Positions 23,730 to 30,248 of a stretch of DNA of 32,884 nucleotides are shown here, piece by piece (the first letter of the stretch is position 1; each line of letters opens with the position of its first letter). Source of the DNA: a virus; IMG/VR virus record IMGVR_UViG_3300025168_000338, positions 1 to 32,884 of that record; one strand, written 5' to 3'. A program made the position numbers and the translations under genes. The notes beneath the pieces were generated by a model, which worked only from the letters and a program-made list of their open reading frames with translations, was not told the origin of the DNA and did not search any database.

Positions 23730-24047
23730 TTATTTTTTTATTCCTTTTATCATTGTTTCTGCTAGTGCTAGGACATTCATTGTGTTCTTACCCTGCACCA
23801 TACCATCTAATCGTTGGAGGCTGTTACCGCCTTCCATAATCATCGAATTGACTAACAGTTGTGCTACTAACTGTGCTAGTTTCTGTGGGCTTATCTTAGA
23901 TAACAAAATACTTGTATCATATTCAATTGAATCTCTATAGTTTTCTTCTGCTAGACAATCTAAGCACTCTACAGTTTCCATGATTTCTAATCTATAATTA
24001 GGTTCTTCATAGAATCCTTTTCCTTTGCATAATGCACATTCATTCAT
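23730..24047 (-). CDS. 105-residue protein with zinc knuckles
   Basis: N-terminal CALCKGKGF and CLDC pair resembles a single DnaJ-like zinc site, followed by helices (LAQLVAQLLVNSMI; VLALAETMIKGIKK). ATG 24047 has GGTGA upstream, in the end of the miniprotein before it. Unknown function. Confidence 0.7.
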   Translation of the reverse strand: MNECALCKGKGFYEEPNYRLEIMETVECLDCLAEENYRDSIEYDTSILLSKISPQKLAQLVAQLLVNSMIMEGGNSLQRLDGMVQGKNTMNVLALAETMIKGIKK

Positions 24048-24150
24048 TACTATTCACCTTTTCTTCTGCTTCGGTAAAACAACCGTAGCAATAATGTCTA
24101 TCTTTACTGATAACTTTATCGCAATTTACACAACGGTATCTTGTTTTCAT
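24040..24150 (-). CDS. 36-residue zinc ribbon
   Basis: Two knuckles, CVNC and CYGC, 13 residues apart, then an acidic tail. ATG 24150 overlaps the preceding stop as ATGA, with GGTGATTGA upstream, and the gene ends inside the start of the next one. Confidence 0.6.
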   Translation of the reverse strand: MKTRYRCVNCDKVISKDRHYCYGCFTEAEEKVNSNE

Positions 24151-24365
24151 TCAATCACCCGCTTTTGTGTCCAGTATTGGTAAGTTAGCATTGCTGTCTT
24201 TAGCAAATTGTAATTAGTTGCACTTGGGTTTTCTTTGAAATGCCTTACTGCCATATCAATACCTTCGCTTGAACTGGTTTTACCATTCTCTACTTCTTCT
24301 TTTGGGGCGGCTTCGTAAACCGTACCGTAGGCTTTTGTTATTACTTCATATATTTTTTCTTCCAT
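24147..24365 (-). CDS. 72-residue unknown protein
   Basis: Helical, ending in LLKTAMLTYQYWTQKRVIE; not recognised. Two bases after the stop of the 217-residue gene's neighbour region, with GAGGAATAAAA before its ATG. Typical small early-type phage protein in appearance. Confidence 0.65.
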   Translation of the reverse strand: MEEKIYEVITKAYGTVYEAAPKEEVENGKTSSSEGIDMAVRHFKENPSATNYNLLKTAMLTYQYWTQKRVIE

Positions 24366-24367
24366 TT

Positions 24368-25021
24368 TTATTCCTCCATTAATACTTTAGGGAATCTAGG
24401 ATTAGTTGCATTGTATGCTCTAACTCCTAAATTATATCTTACTGCTCTGTGGTTTTTAGGCCACCAATTCGGCATTCTATCTTCCGGCCATTCAGCAAAT
24501 TGCCACTTGGCTTCTAGGTAATAGTGCCGATAAGAATCAATCACAAAATCCCATTCTTCATTGTCGGGATTGTTAGTGAAATACTCTTTTCTATCTAATC
24601 TATAGATATCAAACATAGCAATTTTTATTGGCGTAGCCATGCTAGAATCAGCATCATAGTCTATTGCTGTTTGTAGTATTCTTTCAAAACTGCCATGTTC
24701 TTTACCATATCTCTCATTGAATTCTCTACACAACTCTACACCATGTTGAAACAACCATAATGTATTATCATCTGTTTTTCTAGCCCATATTGTGCTAGGG
24801 TGATTTAGCATGGCAGGTTTCATTAGTATAGAATTCATATCACTATGATATTGTTTTAGTTGTGCCAAAGTTGGTTCATAACCAAACCTATCAAAGAACT
24901 CACTAAACAATTCATTGGTGTGTAACATTTGGCAAGTTTCTGTTGGCATTTTTACTACATGCTTGTTTAACATCTGTCTTGCTGATTCTTTCGGACATCT
25001 TGTTAGTGCAAATATATTCAT
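24368..25021 (-). CDS. Phage-type protein of the family often annotated as pyrimidine-dimer DNA glycosylase
   Basis: Of 217 residues. MNIFALTRCPKESARQMLNK followed by HVVKMPTETCQML, then NHPSTIWARKTDDNTLWLFQ, YRHYYLEAKWQFAEW and MPNWW match a widespread phage family by memory. Its glycosylase annotation comes from distant similarity to T4 endonuclease V and has not, to my knowledge, been shown. ATG 25021 has AAGGAGGATG upstream. A role in repair or nucleotide metabolism is plausible. Confidence 0.65.
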   Translation of the reverse strand: MNIFALTRCPKESARQMLNKHVVKMPTETCQMLHTNELFSEFFDRFGYEPTLAQLKQYHSDMNSILMKPAMLNHPSTIWARKTDDNTLWLFQHGVELCREFNERYGKEHGSFERILQTAIDYDADSSMATPIKIAMFDIYRLDRKEYFTNNPDNEEWDFVIDSYRHYYLEAKWQFAEWPEDRMPNWWPKNHRAVRYNLGVRAYNATNPRFPKVLMEE

Positions 25022-25197
25022 AGTTTCATCCTCCTTAGAGATATTAAGTACGCTTTATGGTACTTGATGCCCTTAGTAATCAAACGCTTACATATTACCT
25101 TTCTTTTCTTTTCTAGTCTGTACTCTCGATTCAAATACTCCGGTTTGTATTGCCGGTGGTTTTCTATCGGGATTATATCTTTCATATACTTCTTCAT
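25018..25197 (-). CDS. Possible small basic protein, doubtful start
   Basis: A lysine-rich frame (up to 59 residues) that fills the 66-base gap before the 217-residue gene, but overlaps the upstream gene by 110 bases if started at ATG 25197. A 22-residue version starting at a TTG inside the gap is an alternative. It could be no gene at all. Confidence 0.3.
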   Translation of the reverse strand: MKKYMKDIIPIENHRQYKPEYLNREYRLEKKRKVICKRLITKGIKYHKAYLISLRRMKL

Positions 25198-25366
25198 AAC
25201 AATCACTACATATTTTTATTAATATTTTATTTTCTATCTCTACTAAGTCCATAGTTTGGAATTCAACCAACATATGGAACTTAGCACCTAAGCCACAGAG
25301 ATTACACTTAGGGGTTTTTACTTTCTTTTCAGTAACAAAGAACTGCTTAATCCAATCAATTATCAT
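25088..25366 (-). CDS. 92-residue zinc-binding protein
   Basis: A CNLCGLGAKFH knuckle and a later ICSDCYEEVY knuckle make a probable zinc site; the C-terminus is basic (RKEKKGNM). ATG 25366 has GAGAGG seven bases upstream; a GTG at 25381 is the alternative. Overlaps the stop of the 427-residue gene. Confidence 0.68.
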   Translation of the reverse strand: MIIDWIKQFFVTEKKVKTPKCNLCGLGAKFHMLVEFQTMDLVEIENKILIKICSDCYEEVYERYNPDRKPPAIQTGVFESRVQTRKEKKGNM

Positions 25367-26639
25367 CGGAATGCCTCTCACTATCAGGATTTTTGCTTTT
25401 GTTAATTAAATAACCTGCTTGTCCTTTAGTGAGTTCTTCTATAGAACCTTCATAGCCCAAATTAAGAAGATAACTCTTTTGTGCTTCTGTCGCAGGGACA
25501 AAAACATTCCTCAAACTGTTGATTTGATTTTGAGATAAAGATTTACCTTGTAACATTTGACCTTTGATACTGGCTAGAAAACTATATGTCCAATCATTTG
25601 TGGCAAAGGTAGCATCGAATGTTGGAATTCCATAATATCCACACAGATTAACAAACTCTTCGTTATTTTCTTGTAGAATTTGTTTGTTCTTTTCTTTCTC
25701 AGCATCTTCCCTAGCCTTTTTGATTCTATCTTGTTCCTGTCTAAATACCAGTTGTCTTGCTTCCCTTTCTTCTCTTTCTACTCTTCTTTTCTCTACATTT
25801 TCCGGTAGATTGTAGACTCTAGTCTGTTCTGCTTCCCTGTTTCTTCTATCTTGTATTCTAGCCTCTCTTTCTTCTGTTCTAATACGAACTCTAGTATCGA
25901 ATGCTTCTTGAGCCAATTGTCTTTCTAACTTATGGGCTTCGTATTGTTTTATGATACCATCCGATTTAATAAACAACAAGGCTAAATCTTGCAATAGCCT
26001 ATCATTTGGATAGCCTCTTGTTCTAAATTGAGCCTTTGAATTGCTTTCATGATTCCATCGCCATACAACTGAAGCCATTTTATAATCAGCCTGACCATAA
26101 ATTCCTTCTGCTCTCTTTCTTAATTCAGTTACATTGTCCCAAAGATTGAGTTTACTATTATAGAATCGCTGAGTTACCCTAGTGTTGTGCCACAAATCAA
26201 TTTCCTTTACCTTTTCAAACATCAAATCAAAAGAAACACCGTTCTCTTTCCACCATGCTTCTGCTTTCATGGAACCAACTCTTTTGTTCTTCCAATCTTC
26301 TACTTCTTTATCAGTAATAGTGTTAATGTCTCTACCAGTTTCCTGTTCAATTTGACGCATAATTAAGTATGAATTAATATGGTCGCTACCAACACATTCT
26401 CTAGAACCATTAGTGGTATTAAGAATTTCAAAATGATAGACGATTCTATGACCACAAAGGCACTTTGCTTGGTGATTTGTATCGGAAACCCAATCGGGTA
26501 TTTCTCCATTACCTGTCCACCAAACATTACCAGTTGCTAACCACTCATCTTTTGCTTCTTCGTAATTATCTGCTGTAGATAAATGCACCATGTTTCTCAT
26601 TAATGCTTTATCCCAATGTCCATTTCCTAGTTCTCTCAT
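25356..26639 (-). CDS. 427-residue protein: N-terminal zinc site, coiled coil, C-terminal small helical domain
   Basis: An N-terminal CLCGHRIVYHFEI plus later ECVGSDHI looks like the phage CxCG...VG zinc module. Residues 235-330 are a highly charged coiled coil (RVRIRTEEREARIQDRRNRE). The C-terminus PATEAQKSYLLNLGYEGSI followed by ELTKGQAGYLINK resembles the DUF3072-like 'AQ.YL..L......LTK..A...I' module. Known phages carry such proteins without assigned function. ATG 26639 has GAGGAATAAAT upstream. Confidence 0.75.
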   Translation of the reverse strand: MRELGNGHWDKALMRNMVHLSTADNYEEAKDEWLATGNVWWTGNGEIPDWVSDTNHQAKCLCGHRIVYHFEILNTTNGSRECVGSDHINSYLIMRQIEQETGRDINTITDKEVEDWKNKRVGSMKAEAWWKENGVSFDLMFEKVKEIDLWHNTRVTQRFYNSKLNLWDNVTELRKRAEGIYGQADYKMASVVWRWNHESNSKAQFRTRGYPNDRLLQDLALLFIKSDGIIKQYEAHKLERQLAQEAFDTRVRIRTEEREARIQDRRNREAEQTRVYNLPENVEKRRVEREEREARQLVFRQEQDRIKKAREDAEKEKNKQILQENNEEFVNLCGYYGIPTFDATFATNDWTYSFLASIKGQMLQGKSLSQNQINSLRNVFVPATEAQKSYLLNLGYEGSIEELTKGQAGYLINKSKNPDSERHSDDN

Positions 26640-26641
26640 AT

Positions 26642-26803
26642 TTATTCCTCCAAGTTTTGTGTTAATTCGCCAACTAGTTCATGAATAAAGCCAGTTTCAT
26701 CAAGTTGAATCAACTCGGCTAATAATTCGTCTAGTTCTTGTGCGCTCATTAAGTCCAAAATTAATTGGCTCTTGCTATTATATCCATATTTTTCATGTGT
26801 CAT
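26642..26803 (-). CDS. 53-residue acidic protein
   Basis: ATG 26803 has GAGGAATAATT upstream. Leucine-rich acidic helices (LILDLMSAQELDELLAELIQ). Its leader holds the structured element at 26841-26959. Function unknown. Confidence 0.62.
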   Translation of the reverse strand: MTHEKYGYNSKSQLILDLMSAQELDELLAELIQLDETGFIHELVGELTQNLEE

Positions 26804-26840
26804 AATTATTCCTCTATTATTATTCTTTTTGTGAATCGGA

Positions 26841-26959
26841 GAGGGATAGGAGTCAGTCAGTAAGATAAATAGAAGAAGGTTGAGAACTTATTGACAATGA
26901 AACAGTTGAGGTGAATTTAAACTGTAACTTCTTGAGTCGCCTTGACTACACTATCCCTC
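26841..26959. ncRNA. Candidate four-helix structured RNA or regulatory leader
   Basis: A 119-base stretch with a closing helix of nine perfect pairs (26841-26849 with 26951-26959) and three internal hairpins: 26856-26864 with 26887-26895, 26902-26907 with 26920-26925, and 26935-26938 with 26944-26947. The layout is cloverleaf-like but it lacks T-loop bases, so it is not a normal tRNA. In the + orientation the second helix has a G-U pair; in the - orientation an A-C mismatch. In the - orientation it would be the leader of 26642-26803. A TTTAAATT box in the third loop (- strand) could be a promoter flanked by an operator dyad. Confidence 0.4.
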
Positions 26960-27107
26960 ATAGATAATTGCGTATCATTTCTTGTTGTTGAAACAAATCT
27001 TCTATTATTTTTTTTGTTTGCATGTTTGATTCTGCAAACCTCAACCACTTGATACACCCTATCGACCCACATCCGTATATAAGGGGTGGTACAGGGTCAT
27101 CGAGCAA
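26958..27107 (-). CDS. 49-residue protein, TTG start
   Basis: TTG 27107, immediately after a TAG, with AAGG six bases upstream. Sequence looks like a real protein: a Pro/Gly/Cys-rich start (PPLIYGCGSIGCIKW) and an amphipathic helix (TKKIIEDLFQQQEMIRNYL). Lies 19 bases downstream of the zinc/membrane protein. Unknown function; start codon uncertain. Confidence 0.5.
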   Translation of the reverse strand: MLDDPVPPLIYGCGSIGCIKWLRFAESNMQTKKIIEDLFQQQEMIRNYL

Positions 27108-27126
27108 CTACAACCTTAAATGAGAA

Positions 27127-27375
27127 TCATCTAAAGTATATGCCGTAAATAATCCAAGCACTTATGCTAAGAATTATTGTTCCCCAAAAAAGCCTAATGC
27201 GTACATTGTTAGGAGGGTTACATTTCTTATTGAGACAGTAGGTGTTCGTTAAAAGTTTACCCCTATGGATGTAACTTTCCATTAGGAAATTACTGCCTTC
27301 CGGTATATCTATGCCGCATTTTTGACATATTTCGTCTTTGTCAGCCTTGATATATACTTCTTCTACTAATCGCAT
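27127..27375 (-). CDS. 82-residue zinc knuckle plus membrane helix protein
   Basis: CQKCGIDIPEG and a later CLNKKC form a zinc site; the C-terminus LFWGTIILSISAWIIYGIYF is one membrane helix. ATG 27375 has GGTGATTGA upstream. An 11-codon open frame (27366-27401, also with GGTGA) overlaps the start and might act as a leader peptide. A cytosolic zinc domain tethered to the membrane is the likely topology. Confidence 0.7.
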   Translation of the reverse strand: MRLVEEVYIKADKDEICQKCGIDIPEGSNFLMESYIHRGKLLTNTYCLNKKCNPPNNVRIRLFWGTIILSISAWIIYGIYFR

Positions 27376-27423
27376 TCAATCACCTTTTGCTTTTTTTTCA
27401 TAATAATCACCTAGGGGTGTGAA

Positions 27424-27488
27424 GATATTAGGGCATTATCGAAAACACGCAAACGCCTAAAAAAGAGAAAAGAAAACACCCTAATATC
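27424..27488. repeat. Long-arm inverted repeat GATATTAGGG/CCCTAATATC
   Basis: Two perfect 10-base arms, 27424-27433 and 27479-27488, enclose 45 bases that are purine-rich on the + strand, hence U-rich in minus-strand RNA. Lies between two minus-strand genes, so it may be the second part of a terminator or an operator. Confidence 0.45.
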
Positions 27489-27496
27489 CCACTAGT

Positions 27497-27518
27497 GAAT
27501 AACGCACCACCGTTATTC
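27497..27518 (-). terminator. Terminator hairpin of the 27513-27980 gene
   Basis: GAATAACG pairs perfectly with CGTTATTC around a six-base loop and overlaps the stop codon. On the minus strand a run rich in T (27456-27475) follows about 25 bases later, as archaeal terminators need. Confidence 0.6.
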
Positions 27519-27980
27519 TGTCGTAGTTAGTTGAAATTCAAAATTTCCATCCCACTCGCCGTCTTTATATCTTTTAGCGAGAGCATTTCTGCTTCTTTTA
27601 CCAACCGAATGAGCATAGTCTTCAGCGTTAGCATATTCTCCTCCACCGGATTTGATATGTTTACGCAAAACCTTTGGTATGATAGGATTTGAATTATAAT
27701 AGTCTAATGCACTTTGCTCTACTATGGCAACAGCCTTGTCAATAGTAACTCTCACAAAGGCAGGTACTGAGGACTTCTGCCCTCTTTTGAATGGTGTCCC
27801 ATCTCTTCCTTTCAATAGAGCCTTCAAAGCACCTAAAGCGGCAACTCTTTCGCTTGGATTATTATCACCAATCTGTAGATTCAGTTTGACAACTTGTGCC
27901 AATCCACCATCTAGTGTTTCATCTGCTGCTAAATATTCCCTTACTTCTATTGCTAAACTCTGCCATTCTATTTCTTCCAT
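27513..27980 (-). CDS. Diverged third member of the right-arm paralogous family (155 residues), leaderless
   Basis: Shares the layout of the proteins at 29337 and 30835: a helical N-terminus, a GRDGTPFKRGQKS segment opposite their ARRGRES, and YKDGEWDGN near the end opposite KEGRWDG. Function unknown. The TATA box at 28003-28017 is about 26 bases upstream of ATG 27980, so the transcript is probably leaderless; the frame's earlier ATG (27998) would lie before the predicted start site. Encoded on the opposite strand to its paralogues and not flanked by the ACCATATGGT repeat. Confidence 0.72.
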   Translation of the reverse strand: MEEIEWQSLAIEVREYLAADETLDGGLAQVVKLNLQIGDNNPSERVAALGALKALLKGRDGTPFKRGQKSSVPAFVRVTIDKAVAIVEQSALDYYNSNPIIPKVLRKHIKSGGGEYANAEDYAHSVGKRSRNALAKRYKDGEWDGNFEFQLTTTE

Positions 27981-28002
27981 GTTATACTCATAAATCATCC
28001 CA

Positions 28003-28017
28003 TATTTAAAGGAGTCT
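28003..28017 (-). promoter_or_regulatory. BRE/TATA promoter of the 27513-27980 gene
   Basis: Minus-strand AGACTCCTTTAAATA, identical over 15 bases to the promoter at 23350-23364. Its spacing to ATG 27980 suits a leaderless mRNA. Confidence 0.7.
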
Positions 28018-28099
28018 AATTAATTCATTTTCACTCAAGCATTAATATATTACGATTTAATCTTCAAGATAAATCCGACAAATGAAACAACCCCTTGCC

Positions 28100-28380
28100 A
28101 TTCTCATCACTTGTCTCAATGTGAGACAATGACTTATGCAACACAACCCCTATGAAACTTCCCTAAACCAACACTTTTGGGTTGTCTCATCTCGTCTCAT
28201 CAAATCTCATATATACCTCATAGGGGGTATTTTCACTCACCCTCTCTCATCATCATTATTATTATGAGATAATGAGATAATGAGATAGTATGATATAATA
28301 TATACCTTATGTTACACAACCCTCTAATTTCTCACCTGTCTTGTCTCATCTCACTTCTTTCCTACCATGAGACGACCTCA
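28100..28380. other. Candidate replication origin: GTCTCAT iterons with AT-rich segment
   Basis: A perfect dyad TTGTCTCA-ATG-TGAGACAA (28111-28129) is followed by GTCTCAT at 28184, 28194 and 28343, TCTCAT at 28205 and 28245, three tandem ATGAGATA units (28264-28287) and ATGAGAC at 28367. An AT-rich tract (28288-28315) sits among them. Repeated binding sites around an easily melted segment, in the longest gene-free region and at the switch of gene direction, are what an origin looks like. A regulatory region is the alternative. Confidence 0.5.
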
Positions 28381-28529
28381 AGATTCCTATCTATTATATT
28401 AAGATATTAATTTTAATTAGGTCAATTGGAAAAGATGCATAAAGAGAACCCCTCTGATGGGTTATGTAAACTCAAACCTATTTCTATTGGATTGATATCT
28501 TTGTAATAGCAGTTTGTTGCTCTTTTACA

Positions 28530-28563
28530 ACCATATGGTCATGAAACTTTGTGACGAGTGACC
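28530..28563. repeat. ACCATATGGT repeat copy 1
   Basis: Palindrome 28530-28539; stem GGTCA (28537-28541) pairs with TGACC (28559-28563); CTTTG at 28547 lies in the loop. No CAAAG on the left. Confidence 0.8.
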
Positions 28564-28615
28564 CTAGAGCCACCCTATTTAATTTTAGGAGGCGGGGCTT
28601 CTCAGGAGTTATCGT

Positions 28616-28631
28616 CGCTTAACCCTAAGCG
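28616..28631 (+). terminator. Terminator-like hairpin
   Basis: CGCTTA and TAAGCG pair perfectly around ACCC; GGGGTAATTTTTC follows, giving a short T run. No gene precedes it on the + strand, so it may end a transcript from the origin-like region. Confidence 0.4.
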
Positions 28632-28695
28632 GGGTAATTTTTCATTCCCGTATGTTCATTCTATTCAAACTCGTTTCGATACTGCCCCATGAATA

Positions 28696-28941
28696 TTAAC
28701 CAAATATATCATCAAATACTGTTCGTTTTCTGCCTAGCGGTTTCATGTCGCTAGGTCTGTCACGGCAAGAAACACAAATATCTTTGAAATCAGTTAAAGG
28801 GTTTGCTGTGTTTCTGTATTTTTCAGTAAATAGCCGAATATGAATTTGATAGCCTGCATGAGTACCCTTGAATTTATCACATACATAGCACCTCTTTGTT
28901 TCTATTTCTTCTTCCCAATGAATTTCGTCTTCTCTAGTCAT
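28696..28941 (-). CDS. 81-residue zinc-knuckle protein
   Basis: CYVCDKFKGTHAGYQIH and a later ICVSCRDRP give a probable zinc site; the C-terminus GRKRTVFDDIFG is basic then aromatic/acidic. ATG 28941 has GGAAGG upstream. Unknown function. Confidence 0.7.
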   Translation of the reverse strand: MTREDEIHWEEEIETKRCYVCDKFKGTHAGYQIHIRLFTEKYRNTANPLTDFKDICVSCRDRPSDMKPLGRKRTVFDDIFG

Positions 28942-29056
28942 TCTTTTTCCTTCCTTTTATACAAATCTTACAATGTTTCAAATCATGCCTATGGTCTGTT
29001 CTAGAACATTCAAGTGATACAATGTTAATGAGTTTATTCTTCAGTGTAACCGTCAA
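28934..29056 (-). CDS. Possible 40-residue zinc-binding miniprotein, TTG start
   Basis: The frame fills the gap between its neighbours and ends in an eight-base overlap with the next ATG. It contains ECSRTDHRHDLKHCKIC, a plausible Cys/His metal site, and a basic tail. The proposed TTG 29056 lies within the end of the upstream gene and has only GGAG nine bases upstream, so the start is uncertain. Confidence 0.42.
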   Translation of the reverse strand: MTVTLKNKLINIVSLECSRTDHRHDLKHCKICIKGRKKND

Positions 29057-29180
29057 ACCAACCGTCTCCTCTTGTTTCATCATCTTGACAATGGGCTTGC
29101 GCTTCTTCAAGTGTTAATCCCGTTTGAATTGTCTTTGTTTCTTCCCCTTGTCTAAATCTTATTATTTTATAGGTCTTCAT
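29034..29180 (-). CDS. 48-residue phage-type small protein
   Basis: MKTYKIIRFRQGEETKTIQT with GLTLEEAQAHCQDDETRGDG and WFDGYTEE is a small family common in phages and their hosts, function unknown. ATG 29180 fits the family's usual N-terminus; a TTG/ATG 13 residues earlier is less likely. Divergent from the 29337 gene across repeat copy 2. Confidence 0.75.
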   Translation of the reverse strand: MKTYKIIRFRQGEETKTIQTGLTLEEAQAHCQDDETRGDGWFDGYTEE

Positions 29181-29216
29181 GGTTAAATAAAATCGTTCAG
29201 TATTGGGGTATTGCAT

Positions 29217-29267
29217 CAAAGATTACATTACCATATGGTAAGAACTACTTTGTTTGGTCTTACCATA
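29217..29267. repeat. ACCATATGGT repeat copy 2
   Basis: CAAAG 29217, palindrome 29230-29239, CTTTG 29248; stem of ten perfect pairs TATGGTAAGA (29234-29243) with TCTTACCATA (29258-29267). Lies between divergent genes. Confidence 0.85.
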
Positions 29268-29336
29268 TACACCTACCTAGAGTATTAATGACTTCAAGGG
29301 CTAAACAGGAGTCACACATCTAAAAAGGTGAATACT

Positions 29337-29852
29337 ATGAAAATGAATAATTGGATAATGAATACAAATAAGGTCAGGACTTGGGCTGAATCCCAAGCAC
29401 CTTGTGATGAGGTAGCAGCAATTATGCTATCTTTGACACTAGGTGATAGCGCATCAAGCGATGAATTAAGAAGTACATATTGGACAGCAATCCGTTCAAT
29501 CGGTTCTACTCAAGAAGGTTTTCCAGCCGCCCGTCGTGGTCGAGAAAGCAATCTCACAGAAGAACAACAGATTACCGTGGATGCTGTGAATATGGGACTA
29601 GAGAATGCTTTTGCGTCAATCCCTACTGAATATCAAGAACTACTACTGTCTGTGATTGTACCTCACGGAAGAACTGGTGGGGTCTATTCAGACTTTACCG
29701 CACTATCAAACAACTACAAGAAAGCAGGAAACAGTTACATGATGAAAGCAATCAAAGAAGGAAGATGGGATGGAACAACCACCAATAAGAAAGGTGTTCC
29801 ACAAATAACCCCAACAGTCGTCAAAGCCGACGAAGGAGAAGAAGAAGAGTGA
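29337..29852 (+). CDS. Right-arm paralogous family member A (171 residues)
   Basis: Shares with the 30835 protein DELRSTYWTAIRSIGS (near identical), FPAARRGRES, a PHGRTGG motif and KEGRWDG, with an acidic EGEEEE tail. I know no function; the conserved arginine/glycine motifs suggest nucleic-acid or phosphate binding. ATG 29337 has AAAAAGGTGAATACT upstream; a GTG nine bases earlier is part of that site. Followed by two hairpins (29859-29876 and 29889-29928) and preceded by repeat copy 2. Confidence 0.85.
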   Translation: MKMNNWIMNTNKVRTWAESQAPCDEVAAIMLSLTLGDSASSDELRSTYWTAIRSIGSTQEGFPAARRGRESNLTEEQQITVDAVNMGLENAFASIPTEYQELLLSVIVPHGRTGGVYSDFTALSNNYKKAGNSYMMKAIKEGRWDGTTTNKKGVPQITPTVVKADEGEEEE

Positions 29853-29888
29853 GGCTCAAGGTTTAGCCCTTGAGTCGCCACCATTCAT

Positions 29889-29928
29889 GGGGCAGGTATT
29901 AGTAAACAACCCTACTAATATCTGCCTC
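29889..29928 (+). terminator. Strong terminator after family member A
   Basis: A 16-pair stem (two G-U) starting GGGGCAGGTATTAGTA around an eight-base loop, followed by CCCC and ATTTATTTTA. A shorter CTCAAGG/CCTTGAG hairpin lies just before it. Confidence 0.72.
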
Positions 29929-29954
29929 CCCCATTTATTTTAGCGGGGTGAAAG

Positions 29955-29985
29955 CAAAGCACCACCATATGGTAAGGTGTCTTTG
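29955..29985. repeat. ACCATATGGT repeat copy 3
   Basis: CAAAG 29955, palindrome 29964-29973, CTTTG 29981; here a nested CACC/GGTG pair surrounds the palindrome instead of a clear right-hand stem. Confidence 0.75.
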
Positions 29986-30021
29986 ACGGTGAACCCCAAT
30001 ATGAACTGAGTTAGATTTGGT

Positions 30022-30237
30022 ATGTTAAACACAAACACATTAGTAGGATATGTAAGAATGACCAATGCAGGTGGACAAATCAAAGTTTCAATCAATGTTA
30101 AGGCATTTGAAGATTGTAAAACCTATACAACAGCCGATGGGGAAGTATATGTCCCACTGATTATATCAGCAAATGCTCTAAACAAAGTACAAGAAGGAGA
30201 AAGAGTAGTAACAACTATCTTTCAACATGTGGATTAA
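30022..30237 (+). CDS. 71-residue beta-rich unknown protein
   Basis: Strands such as LVGYVRMTNAGGQIKVSINV and GEVYVPLIISA, then EGERVVTTIFQHVD. Not recognised, but residue pattern is strongly protein-like. ATG 30022 lacks a ribosome binding site and lies 48 bases after repeat copy 3, so a leaderless or short-leader transcript is likely. It shares a unit with the next gene, 11 bases away. Confidence 0.7.
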   Translation: MLNTNTLVGYVRMTNAGGQIKVSINVKAFEDCKTYTTADGEVYVPLIISANALNKVQEGERVVTTIFQHVD

Positions 30238-30248
30238 GGTTGATTAAA

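Larger units (their letters stand above)
28381..28695. other. Gene-free stretch with hairpins and the first repeat copy
   Basis: No convincing gene is seen. It holds an AT-rich tract (28398-28420), a small AACCC/GGGTT hairpin near 28447, repeat copy 1 (28530-28563) and a CGCTTA/TAAGCG hairpin at 28616-28631. Confidence 0.5.

Noticed and set aside
26841-26959. A tRNA gene with extended arms
   Set aside because: Closing helix and branching look tRNA-like, but there is no T-loop consensus, no 7-base anticodon loop and no CCA context.
27018-27041. GTTTGCA/TGCAAAC hairpin next to a T run as a terminator
   Set aside because: The T run precedes the hairpin on the + strand, and both are codons of the 26958-27107 frame.
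27072-27082. TATATAAG/CTTATATA box as promoter for the long operon
   Set aside because: It lies inside a plausible 49-residue gene on the minus strand (codons for PLIYG) and its upstream bases do not resemble a BRE.
28111-28287. CRISPR array from the repeated TCTCAT/ATGAGAT units
   Set aside because: Units are short (6-8 bases), occur in both orientations with irregular spacing, and no cas genes are near.
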